A DNA stretch of 64,000 nucleotides from Blautia wexlerae (GCF_013300825.1 NZ_JAAIMY010000016.1:1-64000), one strand, 5' to 3'. Positions 53,745 to 63,923 are shown, counted from the first letter of the stretch. Numbers and translations are program-made. The notes: generated from the sequence alone by a model not told the origin.

Positions 53745-54194
53745 TCAGTTCATAAATTTCTTCAGTTCATCCATAAATGTACTGACATCCTTAAATTCCC
53801 GGTAAACAGAAGCAAATCTTACATAAGCTACCGCATCCAGCTCTTTCAGATGTTCCATTACTATCTCTCCAATCTTATTACTGGAGATTTCTTTCTCTTC
53901 CGTATTAAAAATCTCGCCTTCAATAGCATCCATCATCTCTTCTACTTTATCTATGGATATCGGTCTTTTATAGCAGGCTCTCAGAATTCCTGACTGAATC
54001 TTGGAACGGTCATACTGTTCTCTGTTCTGGTCTTTCTTGATCACAGTAAGTGGAATACTTTCCACTTTCTCATATGTAGTAAATCTTCTGCCACAGACAT
54101 CGCACAGACGACGTCGCCGAATAGAATTAGTATCTTCTACAGGTCTTGAATCCACAACTCTTGTATTATCCTGATTGCAAAATGGACATTTCAT
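53745..54194 (-). CDS. nrdR: Ribonucleotide reductase repressor NrdR
   Basis: 149 residues, the normal length. A zinc ribbon (MKCPFCNQDNTRVVDSR, RRRRLCDVCGRRFTTYE) is followed by the ATP-cone domain (SIPLTVIKKDQNREQYDRSK, SNKIGEIVMEHLKELDAVAY). NrdR senses ATP/dATP and represses ribonucleotide reductase genes; no target operon lies here. AAGGGGGAC precedes the ATG. Confidence 0.96.
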   Translation of the reverse strand: MKCPFCNQDNTRVVDSRPVEDTNSIRRRRLCDVCGRRFTTYEKVESIPLTVIKKDQNREQYDRSKIQSGILRACYKRPISIDKVEEMMDAIEGEIFNTEEKEISSNKIGEIVMEHLKELDAVAYVRFASVYREFKDVSTFMDELKKFMN

Positions 54195-54365
54195 AAAAAG
54201 TCCCCCTTAAGTCATAACATTAATCTTTCATTGTTTCTGTTTTCAATAATATACTATAGATTCATTATACTGTATTTCACTTTCCGGTGTCAATAAAAGG
54301 ACTTGCATAAATGTTCAAAAAAATACATAAATTTAATAAAACAATCAGATTATAGGATATTTCTC

Positions 54366-54620
54366 ATGCGCATCTGCGAATTAAAACAAAAAGAAGTTAT
54401 CAACACCTGTACATGCCGCAGTCTCGGTTGTCCTGTTGATATAGAATTCAACTGTAAAACCGGTCTTTTTACATCACTAATCGTTCCGGCTCCCGGAAGA
54501 TTATGTTGCTTTTTTGGAGGAAATAATGAATATATCATCCCCTGGGACTGTATCCGCCAAATCGGAGATGATATTATCCTTGTAGAGATTGACGAAGAAA
54601 AATGTTTTCATAAAAGCTGA
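54366..54620 (+). CDS. YlmC/YmxH-family PRC-barrel protein
   Basis: 84 residues from the ATG at 54366. RICELKQKEVINTCTCRSLG, GCPVDIEFNCKTGLFTSLIV and FGGNNEYIIPWDCIRQIGDD are characteristic. The family is a small PRC barrel seen near sporulation sigma factors in Firmicutes. It stands 188 bases before sigG, and its neighbourhood supports a sporulation-linked role, though function is not known. Confidence 0.85.
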   Translation: MRICELKQKEVINTCTCRSLGCPVDIEFNCKTGLFTSLIVPAPGRLCCFFGGNNEYIIPWDCIRQIGDDIILVEIDEEKCFHKS

Positions 54621-54808
54621 TATTTTTTGTCAAGGGCTGATATTTTTTATATTTTCTCTTCCATGGTATAAACATTCTTCCATCTGAGAATCATTTTTAT
54701 TATAACATTCCCGGAAAATAATCCTTTTAAAGTCAGAGTTTCCGGGATTTCTGTAGAACATGAATAAATCTGTTTTACATTCAAAGATAATAAGGAGGAT
54801 TCAATAAG

Positions 54809-55588
54809 ATGGCACTGAACAAAGTAGAAATCTGTGGAGTCAATACATCGAAACTTCCTGTTCTCAATTCAGAAGAAAAAGAGGAACTGTTCAGACGGAT
54901 CAGAGAAGGCGACGGGCAGGCACGGGAATTATACATCAAAGGAAACCTCAGGTTAGTTCTCAGTGTGATACGCAGATTTCAGAACAGCAATGAAAATGCA
55001 GATGACCTCTTCCAGATCGGATGTATCGGACTGATCAAGGCAATCGATAATTTCGATACTACTCTGCAGGTAAAATTTTCCACCTATGCAGTTCCGATGA
55101 TCATCGGTGAGATTCGCCGCTATCTCCGGGACAATAACAGCATCCGCGTCAGCCGTTCCCTCCGTGATATTGCATACAAAGCAATCTATACCAGGGAAAA
55201 TTATATGAAACAGCATCTCAAAGAACCAACCATCACTGAGATCGCTCAGGAGTTAGGAATTGAAAAAGAAATGATCGTTTACGCCATGGATGCTATTCAG
55301 AATCCAGTAAGCCTTTTCGAACCTGTTTATACAGAAGGTGGAGATACTCTGTATGTCATGGACCAGATCAGTGATAAGAAAAATAAAGAGGACAACTGGA
55401 TTGAAAATCTTGCTCTGAGAGAAGCTGTGCACAAACTCACTCCCAGAGAAAAACATATTATTGAACTGCGCTTTTATGAAGGAAGGACCCAGATGGAAGT
55501 AGCACAGGAAATCGGCATTTCCCAGGCACAGGTCAGCAGGCTGGAAAAAAATGCCCTGAAATATATGCGTAATTATCTTCGTCCTTAG
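54809..55588 (+). CDS. sigG: Forespore sigma factor sigma-G
   Basis: 259 residues. MALNKVEICGVNTSKLPVLN is the N-terminal signature of SigG. Region 2 is DDLFQIGCIGLIKAIDNFD and VKFSTYAVPMIIGEIRRYLR; region 3 is VSRSLRDIAYKA; region 4 is ALREAVHKLTPREKHIIELR with the helix-turn-helix QMEVAQEIGISQAQVSRLEK. It directs late forespore transcription during sporulation. AAGGAGG precedes the ATG. I did not find a clear sigma-F/G promoter upstream. Confidence 0.96.
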   Translation: MALNKVEICGVNTSKLPVLNSEEKEELFRRIREGDGQARELYIKGNLRLVLSVIRRFQNSNENADDLFQIGCIGLIKAIDNFDTTLQVKFSTYAVPMIIGEIRRYLRDNNSIRVSRSLRDIAYKAIYTRENYMKQHLKEPTITEIAQELGIEKEMIVYAMDAIQNPVSLFEPVYTEGGDTLYVMDQISDKKNKEDNWIENLALREAVHKLTPREKHIIELRFYEGRTQMEVAQEIGISQAQVSRLEKNALKYMRNYLRP

Positions 55589-55643
55589 AGCGTATCTGAA
55601 AAATCAGTAACATTAAAGTCATAAGGACATTTAATTTTTCAGA

Positions 55644-55682
55644 GAAAAAGCAGTCCGGTACTTCTGTATTCCCAGACTGCTT
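55644..55682 (-). terminator. Terminator of the teichoic-acid cluster
   Basis: On the minus strand AGCAGTC pairs with GACTGCT (stem arms 55649-55655 and 55675-55681), followed by TTTTTC. It stops transcription from the cell-surface operon before sigG. Confidence 0.65.
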
Positions 55683-55732
55683 CTACATAACATGGATATT
55701 CCTTATCTGTTTACAGGATATTCTCTGTCCTG

Positions 55733-58621
55733 TTATAATTTCAGAATTTCCCTCCAGTTATCCCCGGTAAAAATCCTTTTTACCTGTATTTTCTTTGACA
55801 TAACAGGGAAGAATTCTTTTCTTTCAGTAAATACTGCCACATAATTAAATTGCGACTTGCCAGTCAGTCTTCCAAATTCCCTGCTATAAAAATCTTCCAG
55901 CATTTCCGGCACATCCTGCGATTCAGATTTCATAAACCTGTCATGACACACATATTCTTCATCTGTTGCCGGATAAGAAGGTTTCCAGTACAATACTCTG
56001 ATCTTCTTCGAAAGCTCTTCTAATTTTTGTGCAGTTTTTTCATTTTCTGCTCCGGTGCCGATCAGGGTAATATCAAATCGTTCCATATCCACTGACTTCA
56101 GAAATTCATCAAACTCACCTGCCTGATCAGTATTTTCAAAGTTTCCGGCATAAACAAGAATCTTTATTTTTGAAGTTTTATTAAGAAATACAGGATTCTC
56201 CGGCTTTGCCCCCTCAAAAACTGCCGCTGCAATCCTCTCACAGGCATGTCCGTCATCCCACAAACAATTTTGGCTTTTTATCTGCCTGTATCGTTCCTGA
56301 TATGGTTCAACTGCACTGGAAATATTCTGCAAAAATCCTCCCAGGGTTTCTTTATCTGCCGCCACTGGTCCCGGAAGATTTTCCTCTTCAAAATACAACC
56401 CTCTGTTATGCTCAAAATCATCTTTATCCGGATGATAAAACAGAACAGATCTGTCTGTATTGAGAAAATCATAAAAAATACTTGAATAATCGGAAATCAG
56501 TACATCCGTAATTGCAAGTAATTCATTTGTATCCATAGTTGCAGGTACGAATATATTATACTCAGAACCTGTTTCCACCTGATATTCTTTCATGTGGTAA
56601 TATACAATCTGATGCAATTTTATGATCAGTTGATACTTCGCACTGTCTATATTCTCTCTTACCGTTCGGATCAGCTCATATATTGTTTCCATTTCTGTCT
56701 CGGGAGTACTGTATTTTTCTCCCCGCCAGGTAGGCGCATAAAGAATGATTTTTTTATCATTCTCCAGATTAATCCCACATCTGTGCAGTTTTCCCAAAGT
56801 CTCTTCTCTGTTATTCCGGAAAAATGCATCATTTCGTGGAAATCCCTCTTCCAGCACAACACCCTCATAAATATTTTTCAATTTATAGGAGTTTTCATAT
56901 GCTGTTTTTGTCATATAAGATCCTGATGATACAATATAATCTGCGTTCAAAAGGTTTTCAGCCGTATTTCCCTGTGCCACACCTGCCCCCTGGATATCAA
57001 ATCCCATATATTTAAAAGGTGTCCCATGCCAGGTATTAAGATACACCTGCTCTTTCCTTTTTGCAAAATAACTTGGGAAACTCACATTATTGATCAGATA
57101 TTTTGCAGTAGAAATCGCTTTACAATACTCTTTTGATTTATACTTCACAAACTTCACATTCGGATATTTCTTATACTTCTCAATTTCTTCTCCGTTATCC
57201 AAATAATCATCAATGATCCAGATATGTTTATAATCCCTGTACATTTCTTTTGACATCAGATATTTAAAGATAGCATAAGGGTTACAGATCATCCCCCTCC
57301 CGCCAAATGCCTCATAAAGGATTGTTTTTTCCTCTACCGGATATTCCTTTACATATTCCGCGCATGTGGTACGCATCTGATATTTATATCTGCACTGGAG
57401 AATTGCTTTTTTATTCTGCTCGTAAAATTCGCCCCTTCTCATAAGCTCTTCAAAAAGATGATTCCATTCGGAAACTGCCTTTTCAATAGCAAAATCCTCT
57501 GATTTCCAGATTGCATTCCGGGACATTTTTCTTCGTAACTCATCATCATGGGCAAGCTTCAGCATTGCCTGAGCAAATTTATCCACATCAAATGCCTCAG
57601 GTAAAAATCCTGTTTTTCTATCATCAATGATCAGATCCATTGCTCCTGTATGGAAAGCAATCACCGGAAGTCCGAATTCAAATGCTTCCATAATTACCAT
57701 AGGCCAGCCTTCCCATCTTGAAGGAAGCAGAAAAACGGAGGAATTCAGATAATACTTTTCCGGTTCATTCGTATATCCTACAAAATTAACCCTGTCTTCA
57801 ATATGACGCCTTTTGGCATCTGCGACAATTTCATTCCACAGGTCTCCTGAGCCAATAATATCCAGTTGCCATTCATCATCTTCCCTGCAGAATTTTTCAA
57901 ATGCCTCCATCATAAGGTCAAGTCCTTTGGCATATACAAACCGTGTTGCCATAAGAAATCTTTTCGCTTCCGGATCGCACTTTTTCTCACTCACGAAACT
58001 TCTCGGATTGATTTTTACCTCTGTAACAATTCCAAGTATTTTTTTATAATCTCTTTTATCATAATCGCTTAATACAATATATCTGTCAAGCTTTGGAAGA
58101 TATTCCTGAAGCAATGCCTCCTGTTTCCAGAATACCACATTGGGCACTTTCAGATATCCGTCAAAACAGTTATGCTGCCAGCCTATGGTTTTTGCCTTCA
58201 GTCTGGGGGCCAGCATCCCCAGTCTCAGGCTCAGAGATGCTGTTGTAATAATAATATCATAATCCTGTTCATTCAGATACTCTACCCATTTATCCTGTGT
58301 TTTTTTGGGAAAAATGGCATCCGCCAAAACAGAATTTAACTTTTCACGATTAAAAATTCCCCATTTATTATTTAGTTTTCGTACCAGATATCTCCAGCAA
58401 AAAGCAGGTGTATGATGACGGTTCACAAAGAAATCGTTATCAATAAAATCCACTTTGATATCTTCGCTCATATGATACATATTACGGTCTTCTTTAAACC
58501 GGTCTTCATATACCATAATTGTCACATCATGTTCTTTTACCAGTTCATTTGCCAGAAGAGTGACTACTCGTTTTGTGCCACCAAGATCAAATATCTTTGT
58601 ACACCAGATACATATTTTCAT
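55733..58621 (-). CDS. GT4 glycosyltransferase fused to CDP-glycerol glycerophosphotransferase
   Basis: 962 residues. Residues 1-390 are a GT-B glycosyltransferase of the GT4 type (KICIWCTKIFDLGGTKRVVT, RFLMATRFVYAKGLDLMMEA, PSRWEGWPMVIMEAFEFGLP). Residues about 420-800 are a TagB/TagF-like glycerophosphotransferase (LNTWHGTPFKYMGFDIQG, KIILYAPTWRGEKY, IIKLHQIVYY, LISDYSSIFYDFL). The last ~150 residues form a short extra domain. One protein can thus add a sugar and glycerol-phosphate units to a wall polymer. It is the last gene of the cluster. Confidence 0.9.
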   Translation of the reverse strand: MKICIWCTKIFDLGGTKRVVTLLANELVKEHDVTIMVYEDRFKEDRNMYHMSEDIKVDFIDNDFFVNRHHTPAFCWRYLVRKLNNKWGIFNREKLNSVLADAIFPKKTQDKWVEYLNEQDYDIIITTASLSLRLGMLAPRLKAKTIGWQHNCFDGYLKVPNVVFWKQEALLQEYLPKLDRYIVLSDYDKRDYKKILGIVTEVKINPRSFVSEKKCDPEAKRFLMATRFVYAKGLDLMMEAFEKFCREDDEWQLDIIGSGDLWNEIVADAKRRHIEDRVNFVGYTNEPEKYYLNSSVFLLPSRWEGWPMVIMEAFEFGLPVIAFHTGAMDLIIDDRKTGFLPEAFDVDKFAQAMLKLAHDDELRRKMSRNAIWKSEDFAIEKAVSEWNHLFEELMRRGEFYEQNKKAILQCRYKYQMRTTCAEYVKEYPVEEKTILYEAFGGRGMICNPYAIFKYLMSKEMYRDYKHIWIIDDYLDNGEEIEKYKKYPNVKFVKYKSKEYCKAISTAKYLINNVSFPSYFAKRKEQVYLNTWHGTPFKYMGFDIQGAGVAQGNTAENLLNADYIVSSGSYMTKTAYENSYKLKNIYEGVVLEEGFPRNDAFFRNNREETLGKLHRCGINLENDKKIILYAPTWRGEKYSTPETEMETIYELIRTVRENIDSAKYQLIIKLHQIVYYHMKEYQVETGSEYNIFVPATMDTNELLAITDVLISDYSSIFYDFLNTDRSVLFYHPDKDDFEHNRGLYFEEENLPGPVAADKETLGGFLQNISSAVEPYQERYRQIKSQNCLWDDGHACERIAAAVFEGAKPENPVFLNKTSKIKILVYAGNFENTDQAGEFDEFLKSVDMERFDITLIGTGAENEKTAQKLEELSKKIRVLYWKPSYPATDEEYVCHDRFMKSESQDVPEMLEDFYSREFGRLTGKSQFNYVAVFTERKEFFPVMSKKIQVKRIFTGDNWREILKL

Positions 58622-58718
58622 ATACTCTTTCCTCTGTTATTTATTTCCAGTTTCTTTTGCCTGCATTTTATGAAACTGCTATATCAGCTTTCAGATACAG
58701 ACAGGAATATATTTATTT

Positions 58719-59990
58719 TTACAGTTTCAGATAATCCAACACTCTCTGACAATAATTTTCACATACATTATGAGTCTGAACTCTCACCTTTGCCCGTTCT
58801 TCAATATACGAGTCTTTTTCATTCTTTACATCCAGTAAAAACTGTTCAAACTCATCCATATTGTAAATATGACTGCCCGGCATATATTCTAACGGATTTT
58901 CAAATACCCAGCCTCTGGACTCTGTATATTCCTTATAATCATCCAGTGTAAATCCCAGAGGTCTGTCCAGAAGCAGATAATCAATTGCCACAGAGGAATA
59001 ATCGGAAACCAGTGCATCTGCATAATGAATAAACTCATACAACTGCACATCTTCTCTTTCAAGATCCCGGTTTTCCAGATAAATAATATTCGTCAGTACA
59101 TTATCCCCGAAATCATAAGGAATCTGAAGGTAATGCTTCTTAATTACGATCAGAATCTTATTTTCCCGGCAAAAAGTATTTAACTCCAGCAATTTCTGTT
59201 TATCATCTATAATCGGAATATTAAATTCATTATTCAATGTTTCCTCGTTCAGACGTTCACTTGAAGCATGACGATACGTCGGCATCCACAGAATCAATTT
59301 TTTACTGTCTGTTTCTTCCAGAAGTTTTTTACTGTATTCTGCTGCTCTGCTACTTCCCTTCAGCATCAGATCGTATCGCGGATATCCCAGTGGAAGAAGT
59401 TTTTTGGAAGTACATCCAAAAAATTCCATTTTTGTTTTTATAAAAATATCTCCCGGAATCAGACAATAATCAAAAAACACTTTTCTGTTCTTTTTATTTG
59501 CCTTATATCCACATCCATGCCAAAGGTCAACAAAAAGCTGGTTCTTTCGCGACATCCCAATCCAGTTAAATGCCTGAGTATAGAAAATATATTTTGAAGT
59601 CAGGGCATACCTGTATGCCTCAGCTCGCCGGATAGAAGAGTTTTTCTTAAAATTTCTGACAAATTTTACATTTTCTGTTTCATATTTTTTATATTTTCCA
59701 GGCTCATGAACCAGCCAGACGATTTCATACTTTTTATTATATCCCTGTTTTACCAGATAATCAAAAAGTGCGCGTCCGTTATCTGTAAAATCATCGTTTG
59801 TTTCAAACAGAATCCTGTTTTCCACCATCTTTGGAGGGAATTTTTTTATATAACGGATTTTCTTTTTATCGTACAGCACATAAGTCACCGTAGACCATAA
59901 TTCCCACATCATGGCTTTTGTTCCCTTTTCCCGCTGCACCTTTTTAATATTTCCAAAAATCTTTTTTGCTTTTCCTGTCAGTCTGCTCAT
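58719..59990 (-). CDS. CDP-glycerol glycerophosphotransferase (TagB/F-like), copy 1
   Basis: 423 residues. VDLWHGCGYKANKKNRKVFF, LILWMPTYRHASSERL, ILIVIKKHYLQIPYD and ALVSDYSSVAIDYLLLDRPL carry the conserved His, Tyr and DYSS residues of the family. It transfers glycerol phosphate from CDP-glycerol to a teichoic-acid-like chain at the membrane. About half its length closely resembles the copy at 60481-61740, so the two arose by duplication and probably do linked steps. GGGAAGAAGAG precedes the ATG. Confidence 0.9.
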   Translation of the reverse strand: MSRLTGKAKKIFGNIKKVQREKGTKAMMWELWSTVTYVLYDKKKIRYIKKFPPKMVENRILFETNDDFTDNGRALFDYLVKQGYNKKYEIVWLVHEPGKYKKYETENVKFVRNFKKNSSIRRAEAYRYALTSKYIFYTQAFNWIGMSRKNQLFVDLWHGCGYKANKKNRKVFFDYCLIPGDIFIKTKMEFFGCTSKKLLPLGYPRYDLMLKGSSRAAEYSKKLLEETDSKKLILWMPTYRHASSERLNEETLNNEFNIPIIDDKQKLLELNTFCRENKILIVIKKHYLQIPYDFGDNVLTNIIYLENRDLEREDVQLYEFIHYADALVSDYSSVAIDYLLLDRPLGFTLDDYKEYTESRGWVFENPLEYMPGSHIYNMDEFEQFLLDVKNEKDSYIEERAKVRVQTHNVCENYCQRVLDYLKL

Positions 59991-60001
59991 ACTCTTCTTC
60001 C

Positions 60002-60418
60002 CTAAAATTCTTTCAGTTTTTCACGGAGCATGGTTGATGAGGTATCCTTCGTATACGGAAGGTATATCAATCTGGCTCCCAGTTCTTCCATCTGCTTTCC
60101 TGTTTTCTCCCAGCGTTCATTTCCCTTCCAGTCATCTCCGATGTAAATCTCATCAAATCGAATTTTATTCCAGATTTTTCCTTTATCCAGAGTATCAGTT
60201 ACAATGACCTGATCCACATACCTGATGGCACGTACGATCTCCGCTCTTTCCTCCAACGGAACAATTGGTTTCTTGTGTTTATAAGATTCCACAAGTGCAT
60301 CTGCATTCACACCTACGATCAGATAATCACAATGCATCTTTGCATTTCTGATCAGATTTAAATGTCCAATATGAAACATATCAAATGTCCCCTGTGTATA
60401 TCCGATTACTTTTCCCAT
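60002..60418 (-). CDS. tagD: Glycerol-3-phosphate cytidylyltransferase
   Basis: 138 residues, the usual size. VIGYTQGTFDMFHIGHLNLI has the HxGH motif, RYVDQVIVTD follows, and EIYIGDDWKGNERWEK and TKDTSSTMLREKLKEF are the RTEGISTT-equivalent region and end. It makes CDP-glycerol, the donor for the flanking glycerophosphotransferases. It starts 11 bases upstream of copy 1 and lies between the two copies. Confidence 0.95.
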   Translation of the reverse strand: MGKVIGYTQGTFDMFHIGHLNLIRNAKMHCDYLIVGVNADALVESYKHKKPIVPLEERAEIVRAIRYVDQVIVTDTLDKGKIWNKIRFDEIYIGDDWKGNERWEKTGKQMEELGARLIYLPYTKDTSSTMLREKLKEF

Positions 60419-60480
60419 AATATTCTCCCTGTTTTTTCATCCGACAGACAACTGCCTGTTTTTTTACAGTCATACAGCAG

Positions 60481-61740
60481 TTACAATTGTAAATAATCTG
60501 CCAGTCTTTTACAATAATTTTCTGTTTTATTATGCATTTTCTTCAGACTCTGCGCTCTCTCCTGCATGTAATTATCTGTTCCATCTGTCAAGTATTCCAT
60601 AAATCTTCTAATATCACAGGCATTATAAATCTTCTCTCCCGGCATATACTCCAGTGGATTTTCAAATACAAATCCTCTTTTTTCCTTGTACATATCATAA
60701 TCTGCAAGCACATATCCTAAAGGTCTGTCCAGAAGAAGGTAATCTACTGCTACTGATGAATAATCTGAAAGCAATCCGTCACTGATTCCAATCAATTCAT
60801 ACAGTTTTACCTGTTTTTCATCCAGCAGAGTTTCCGTAACATAACGTATATTGGTAAATTCCTGCTCATTCTGTTCCCATCCGGTCTGAAGCGGATGCTT
60901 CTTTATGATAAGAAGAATTTCATACTCTCTGAGATAATTATCGATTTCATGCAATTCCCTTATATTTTGTATTGCCGGGAGCTGACAGGGAAATTCTATC
61001 TCACTTTCCGCACAGCCTCCCAGATCGCTCTTTCTGAAAGTCGGCATCCACAAAACAGCCTTTTTTCCGTTCCATCCGAACAGTTTTTCCAGGATTTCCG
61101 TTTTGCTCATTGACGGATGTAACATCCAGTCATATCTTGGATATCCCATCATCAACAGTCTTTCAGGTTCACAGTTCCATAGTCTGGATTTTGTTTTCAC
61201 AAATACCGGTCCCGGAACAAGTGCATAATCAAAATCAGGTTTTATATTCTGCTTTTTCTTTCCCTGTTCTGCATCTTTGTAGCCGCATCCATGCCACAGA
61301 TTCACAACCTTCTGTCCCTTACACCGGTATCTGTTTAATCCTGCACTGTTATGTGAATAAAAGAAAAAATCAGCTGTAGCACCATAATAAAATGCCATTG
61401 GACTGCTCCATCCATATTTATTTTCCGCAGTTACGAATTTTACATTTCTTATCTTTCTGTTTCTGAATTTCTTTTTCTCAGAAACCATCCAGATGATCTC
61501 ATACTCTCTATTATAGCCGGAATTTATCAGATATTCATAAAAGGCTTCCGGATTATCTGTACAATCCATCATCTCCCGATTCTTAAATACAAGACGATTC
61601 TTCTTCACCCGTCCAAAACGCATAGTCAGCTTTCCAATGACCTGATTCTCCGTTTTTGTCATAAAACGACTGATATAATGCAGGATCATCCCGGCAAATC
61701 CCAGTTCATCTGTATATTTTTTTACCGCATCCTTTGTCAT
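60481..61740 (-). CDS. CDP-glycerol glycerophosphotransferase (TagB/F-like), copy 2
   Basis: 419 residues. VVNLWHGCGYKDAEQGKKKQ, AVLWMPTFRKSDLGG, LLIIKKHPLQTGWEQ and GLLSDYSSVAVDYLLLDRPL hold the same catalytic positions as copy 1, and NPLEYMPGEKIYN is almost the same as its C-terminal segment. It probably primes or extends a glycerol-phosphate polymer. AGGAGG precedes the ATG. Confidence 0.9.
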   Translation of the reverse strand: MTKDAVKKYTDELGFAGMILHYISRFMTKTENQVIGKLTMRFGRVKKNRLVFKNREMMDCTDNPEAFYEYLINSGYNREYEIIWMVSEKKKFRNRKIRNVKFVTAENKYGWSSPMAFYYGATADFFFYSHNSAGLNRYRCKGQKVVNLWHGCGYKDAEQGKKKQNIKPDFDYALVPGPVFVKTKSRLWNCEPERLLMMGYPRYDWMLHPSMSKTEILEKLFGWNGKKAVLWMPTFRKSDLGGCAESEIEFPCQLPAIQNIRELHEIDNYLREYEILLIIKKHPLQTGWEQNEQEFTNIRYVTETLLDEKQVKLYELIGISDGLLSDYSSVAVDYLLLDRPLGYVLADYDMYKEKRGFVFENPLEYMPGEKIYNACDIRRFMEYLTDGTDNYMQERAQSLKKMHNKTENYCKRLADYLQL

Positions 61741-61815
61741 ATATCCTCCTGCACTTTTTGTAAATTGTTACAGCTTATTGGTACACTAATCCGTTTACAT
61801 CCGACATTCCCATAA

Positions 61816-62808
61816 TTATAATTCAAATGTAGATTTTTTCGGCAGAATATATTCAAAAGATTCTCTCATATTTCTTTTTCGTGCCTCAAAATCACTGATA
61901 TTTTCTGTATCATTTATGCACAGTATCTTACATTTCTGATTTCTGAGCGTATCATGTATCTGCTCATCATGAATACTGATCGTAAGAAATTTTCCGATTT
62001 TTGGCGACTGAGGTTCATATTTTCCCTCCATATACTGCCAGTATTTCATAACATACTGATTTACATCTCCTGCAGAACGAAATCTGGTCCGACACACTCT
62101 GTCCAGTACTTCTTCCTCTTCACTCCATACTTTCTCAAAAGTACTTTTCAGAAAAGGACTGGAAATATGAGAGTATTTAAAACTTGAAAATTCCCTGTAC
62201 GGAAGCATCAGCATGTTTCTGAATACCATCGTCCCATATACAGGATGAAACCATTTCCTCCAGTTTCTGCGAATAACTTCTTTCTTTGAATAATGCATAT
62301 TTACAAGTGCTGCATCATTCATAAGAATCGATGCAAAAGGATTATTGATATCGTCCTGTACCAGCGCAGTTTCAATACAATAATCCCTTGGAAGACCTTT
62401 TCTGAAAAAATCTTCCGGTTCCATCTTATTTATAATAAAAGTATCATCATTAAAATACACAAACTGTTCGGATAAACCTTTGATACGATGCATATTCAGT
62501 TCAATGGGATGGCTACTGAATGTAGGCAGATATTGTTCAGGAATATAATCCTCATGTTTCACAACTGTAAGTTTCGGATGATTCCTGTTAAGCCACAAAG
62601 GGATATGTCCCCATGTCACAAAATATATATGATTCACCCATGGAGTAAATTTTTCAACACCTCTGAACCAGTACTGCAGATTTTCCCAGTCCCGAAATCT
62701 GCTGTCCAGGTTCTGACCGCACCTGATTCCCAGATATTCATTTCTCTGTTTTATCCAGTCTGCATCTGAACCATCCACCCAGGGCAGTACAAAATCAATC
62801 TTATCCAT
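61816..62808 (-). CDS. Stealth-family sugar-phosphate transferase
   Basis: 330 residues. DKIDFVLPWVDGSDADWIKQ is Stealth conserved region 1; SRFRDWENLQYWFRGVEKFT, HIYFVTWGHIPLWLNRNHPK and GLSEQFVYFNDDTFI are region 2; WRKWFHPVYGTMVFRN and SHISSPFLKSTFEKVW resemble regions 3-4. Stealth proteins transfer sugar-1-phosphate to build phosphate-linked capsule or wall polymers. Next to glycerophosphotransferases it suggests a mixed sugar-phosphate/glycerol-phosphate polymer. Confidence 0.9.
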   Translation of the reverse strand: MDKIDFVLPWVDGSDADWIKQRNEYLGIRCGQNLDSRFRDWENLQYWFRGVEKFTPWVNHIYFVTWGHIPLWLNRNHPKLTVVKHEDYIPEQYLPTFSSHPIELNMHRIKGLSEQFVYFNDDTFIINKMEPEDFFRKGLPRDYCIETALVQDDINNPFASILMNDAALVNMHYSKKEVIRRNWRKWFHPVYGTMVFRNMLMLPYREFSSFKYSHISSPFLKSTFEKVWSEEEEVLDRVCRTRFRSAGDVNQYVMKYWQYMEGKYEPQSPKIGKFLTISIHDEQIHDTLRNQKCKILCINDTENISDFEARKRNMRESFEYILPKKSTFEL

Positions 62809-62822
62809 CTCTGTACATTACC

Positions 62823-63923
62823 TCAGTTCTGATATAAATCTCTCAGATATTTTGCTTCTGTCTCAATATTAAAGTGCGCATCTGACAGCTTTTTCTTTAT
62901 CGAAGTTACATCTTCTCTATGCATACAGCTCATCCTCATTACCGTCATCGCCCACTGTACATTATCCACTTCAAGAGACAACCGTCTGACTCTCTCTGAA
63001 AAAACTATTGCTTCCTCAGACACTGCATCTGACATCACACATGGAAGTCCGTTTGCCTGCGCTTCTATCAGAGCAAATGGAACTCCCTCAAAGACAGACG
63101 GAAACAGAAAAACATCCATAGCAGACAGATATCTGCGGATATTTTCCTGTCTGCCGGCAAAATATACCTTATTCTCAAGACCTTTCTGCACTGTTTTTTC
63201 TTTTATCTGCGTATAAAGCCCCTCTTTTGGTCCAACCAGGCACAGGATCACATCCTCTTTTTCAGAAACTATCTGCTGAAAAATATCAATCATCCTGTCA
63301 TGATTTTTTGGAATATCAAATCGTCCCACATGACCGATTACTGTTTTATTTTCCCATCCAAGTTTCTTTCTCAAAGAAGCTCTCTCTTCTTCTGAAAAAC
63401 TGAATTTTTCTACCTGAATGGCATTATTGATTACCTTAACCTGTCCATTCTGAAAGGCTTTATCTCCAAAGAGCCATCTGCCTGCCATTTCTCCACATGC
63501 AATCCTGTCCGTGGCATATTTCGCAATCTTCGGTCTGTTCCACCAGTCCATCATCTTACGGATTAGTCCCGGGCAGGAAGAACTGTGGCTGTGTGCAATT
63601 ATTTTTGGTATCTTCATTGTATAAGCCACACGAAGCGGAACAATGTTTGCAGCCGAAAGCATATTTACATGGACTGCATCATATTTTGTTTCTTTTAGAA
63701 TATTTTTCAGTTCTTTTATATAACCGCGATAATTTTTTTTCACATTCGGAATATAATAAATTTTTCCACCCAGTTTTCTGATTTCCTCTTCATGTGCGAT
63801 TTTATCATACATGCATACAAAATCAAACTGCACATCCATATGAACCAGAATCCTGTAATAATTCATTACAAACGCCTCCAGTCCACCGGAGACATTTCCC
63901 ATTCCAATCTGCAAAACCTTCAT
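62823..63923 (-). CDS. GT4-family glycosyltransferase
   Basis: 366 residues. VLQIGMGNVSGGLEAFVMNY is the N-terminal loop, KVIVLHVN-like KYDAVHVNMLSAANIVPL and IAHSHSSSCPGL follow, and the C-terminal sugar-nucleotide half has TVIGHVGRFDIPKNHDRMID and DVFLFPSVFEGVPFALIEAQ (E-x7-E). It resembles EpsF-type capsule glycosyltransferases. GTAGGAGAGAAGAAG precedes the ATG. It is the first visible gene of the cluster, which may begin further right. Confidence 0.9.
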   Translation of the reverse strand: MKVLQIGMGNVSGGLEAFVMNYYRILVHMDVQFDFVCMYDKIAHEEEIRKLGGKIYYIPNVKKNYRGYIKELKNILKETKYDAVHVNMLSAANIVPLRVAYTMKIPKIIAHSHSSSCPGLIRKMMDWWNRPKIAKYATDRIACGEMAGRWLFGDKAFQNGQVKVINNAIQVEKFSFSEEERASLRKKLGWENKTVIGHVGRFDIPKNHDRMIDIFQQIVSEKEDVILCLVGPKEGLYTQIKEKTVQKGLENKVYFAGRQENIRRYLSAMDVFLFPSVFEGVPFALIEAQANGLPCVMSDAVSEEAIVFSERVRRLSLEVDNVQWAMTVMRMSCMHREDVTSIKKKLSDAHFNIETEAKYLRDLYQN

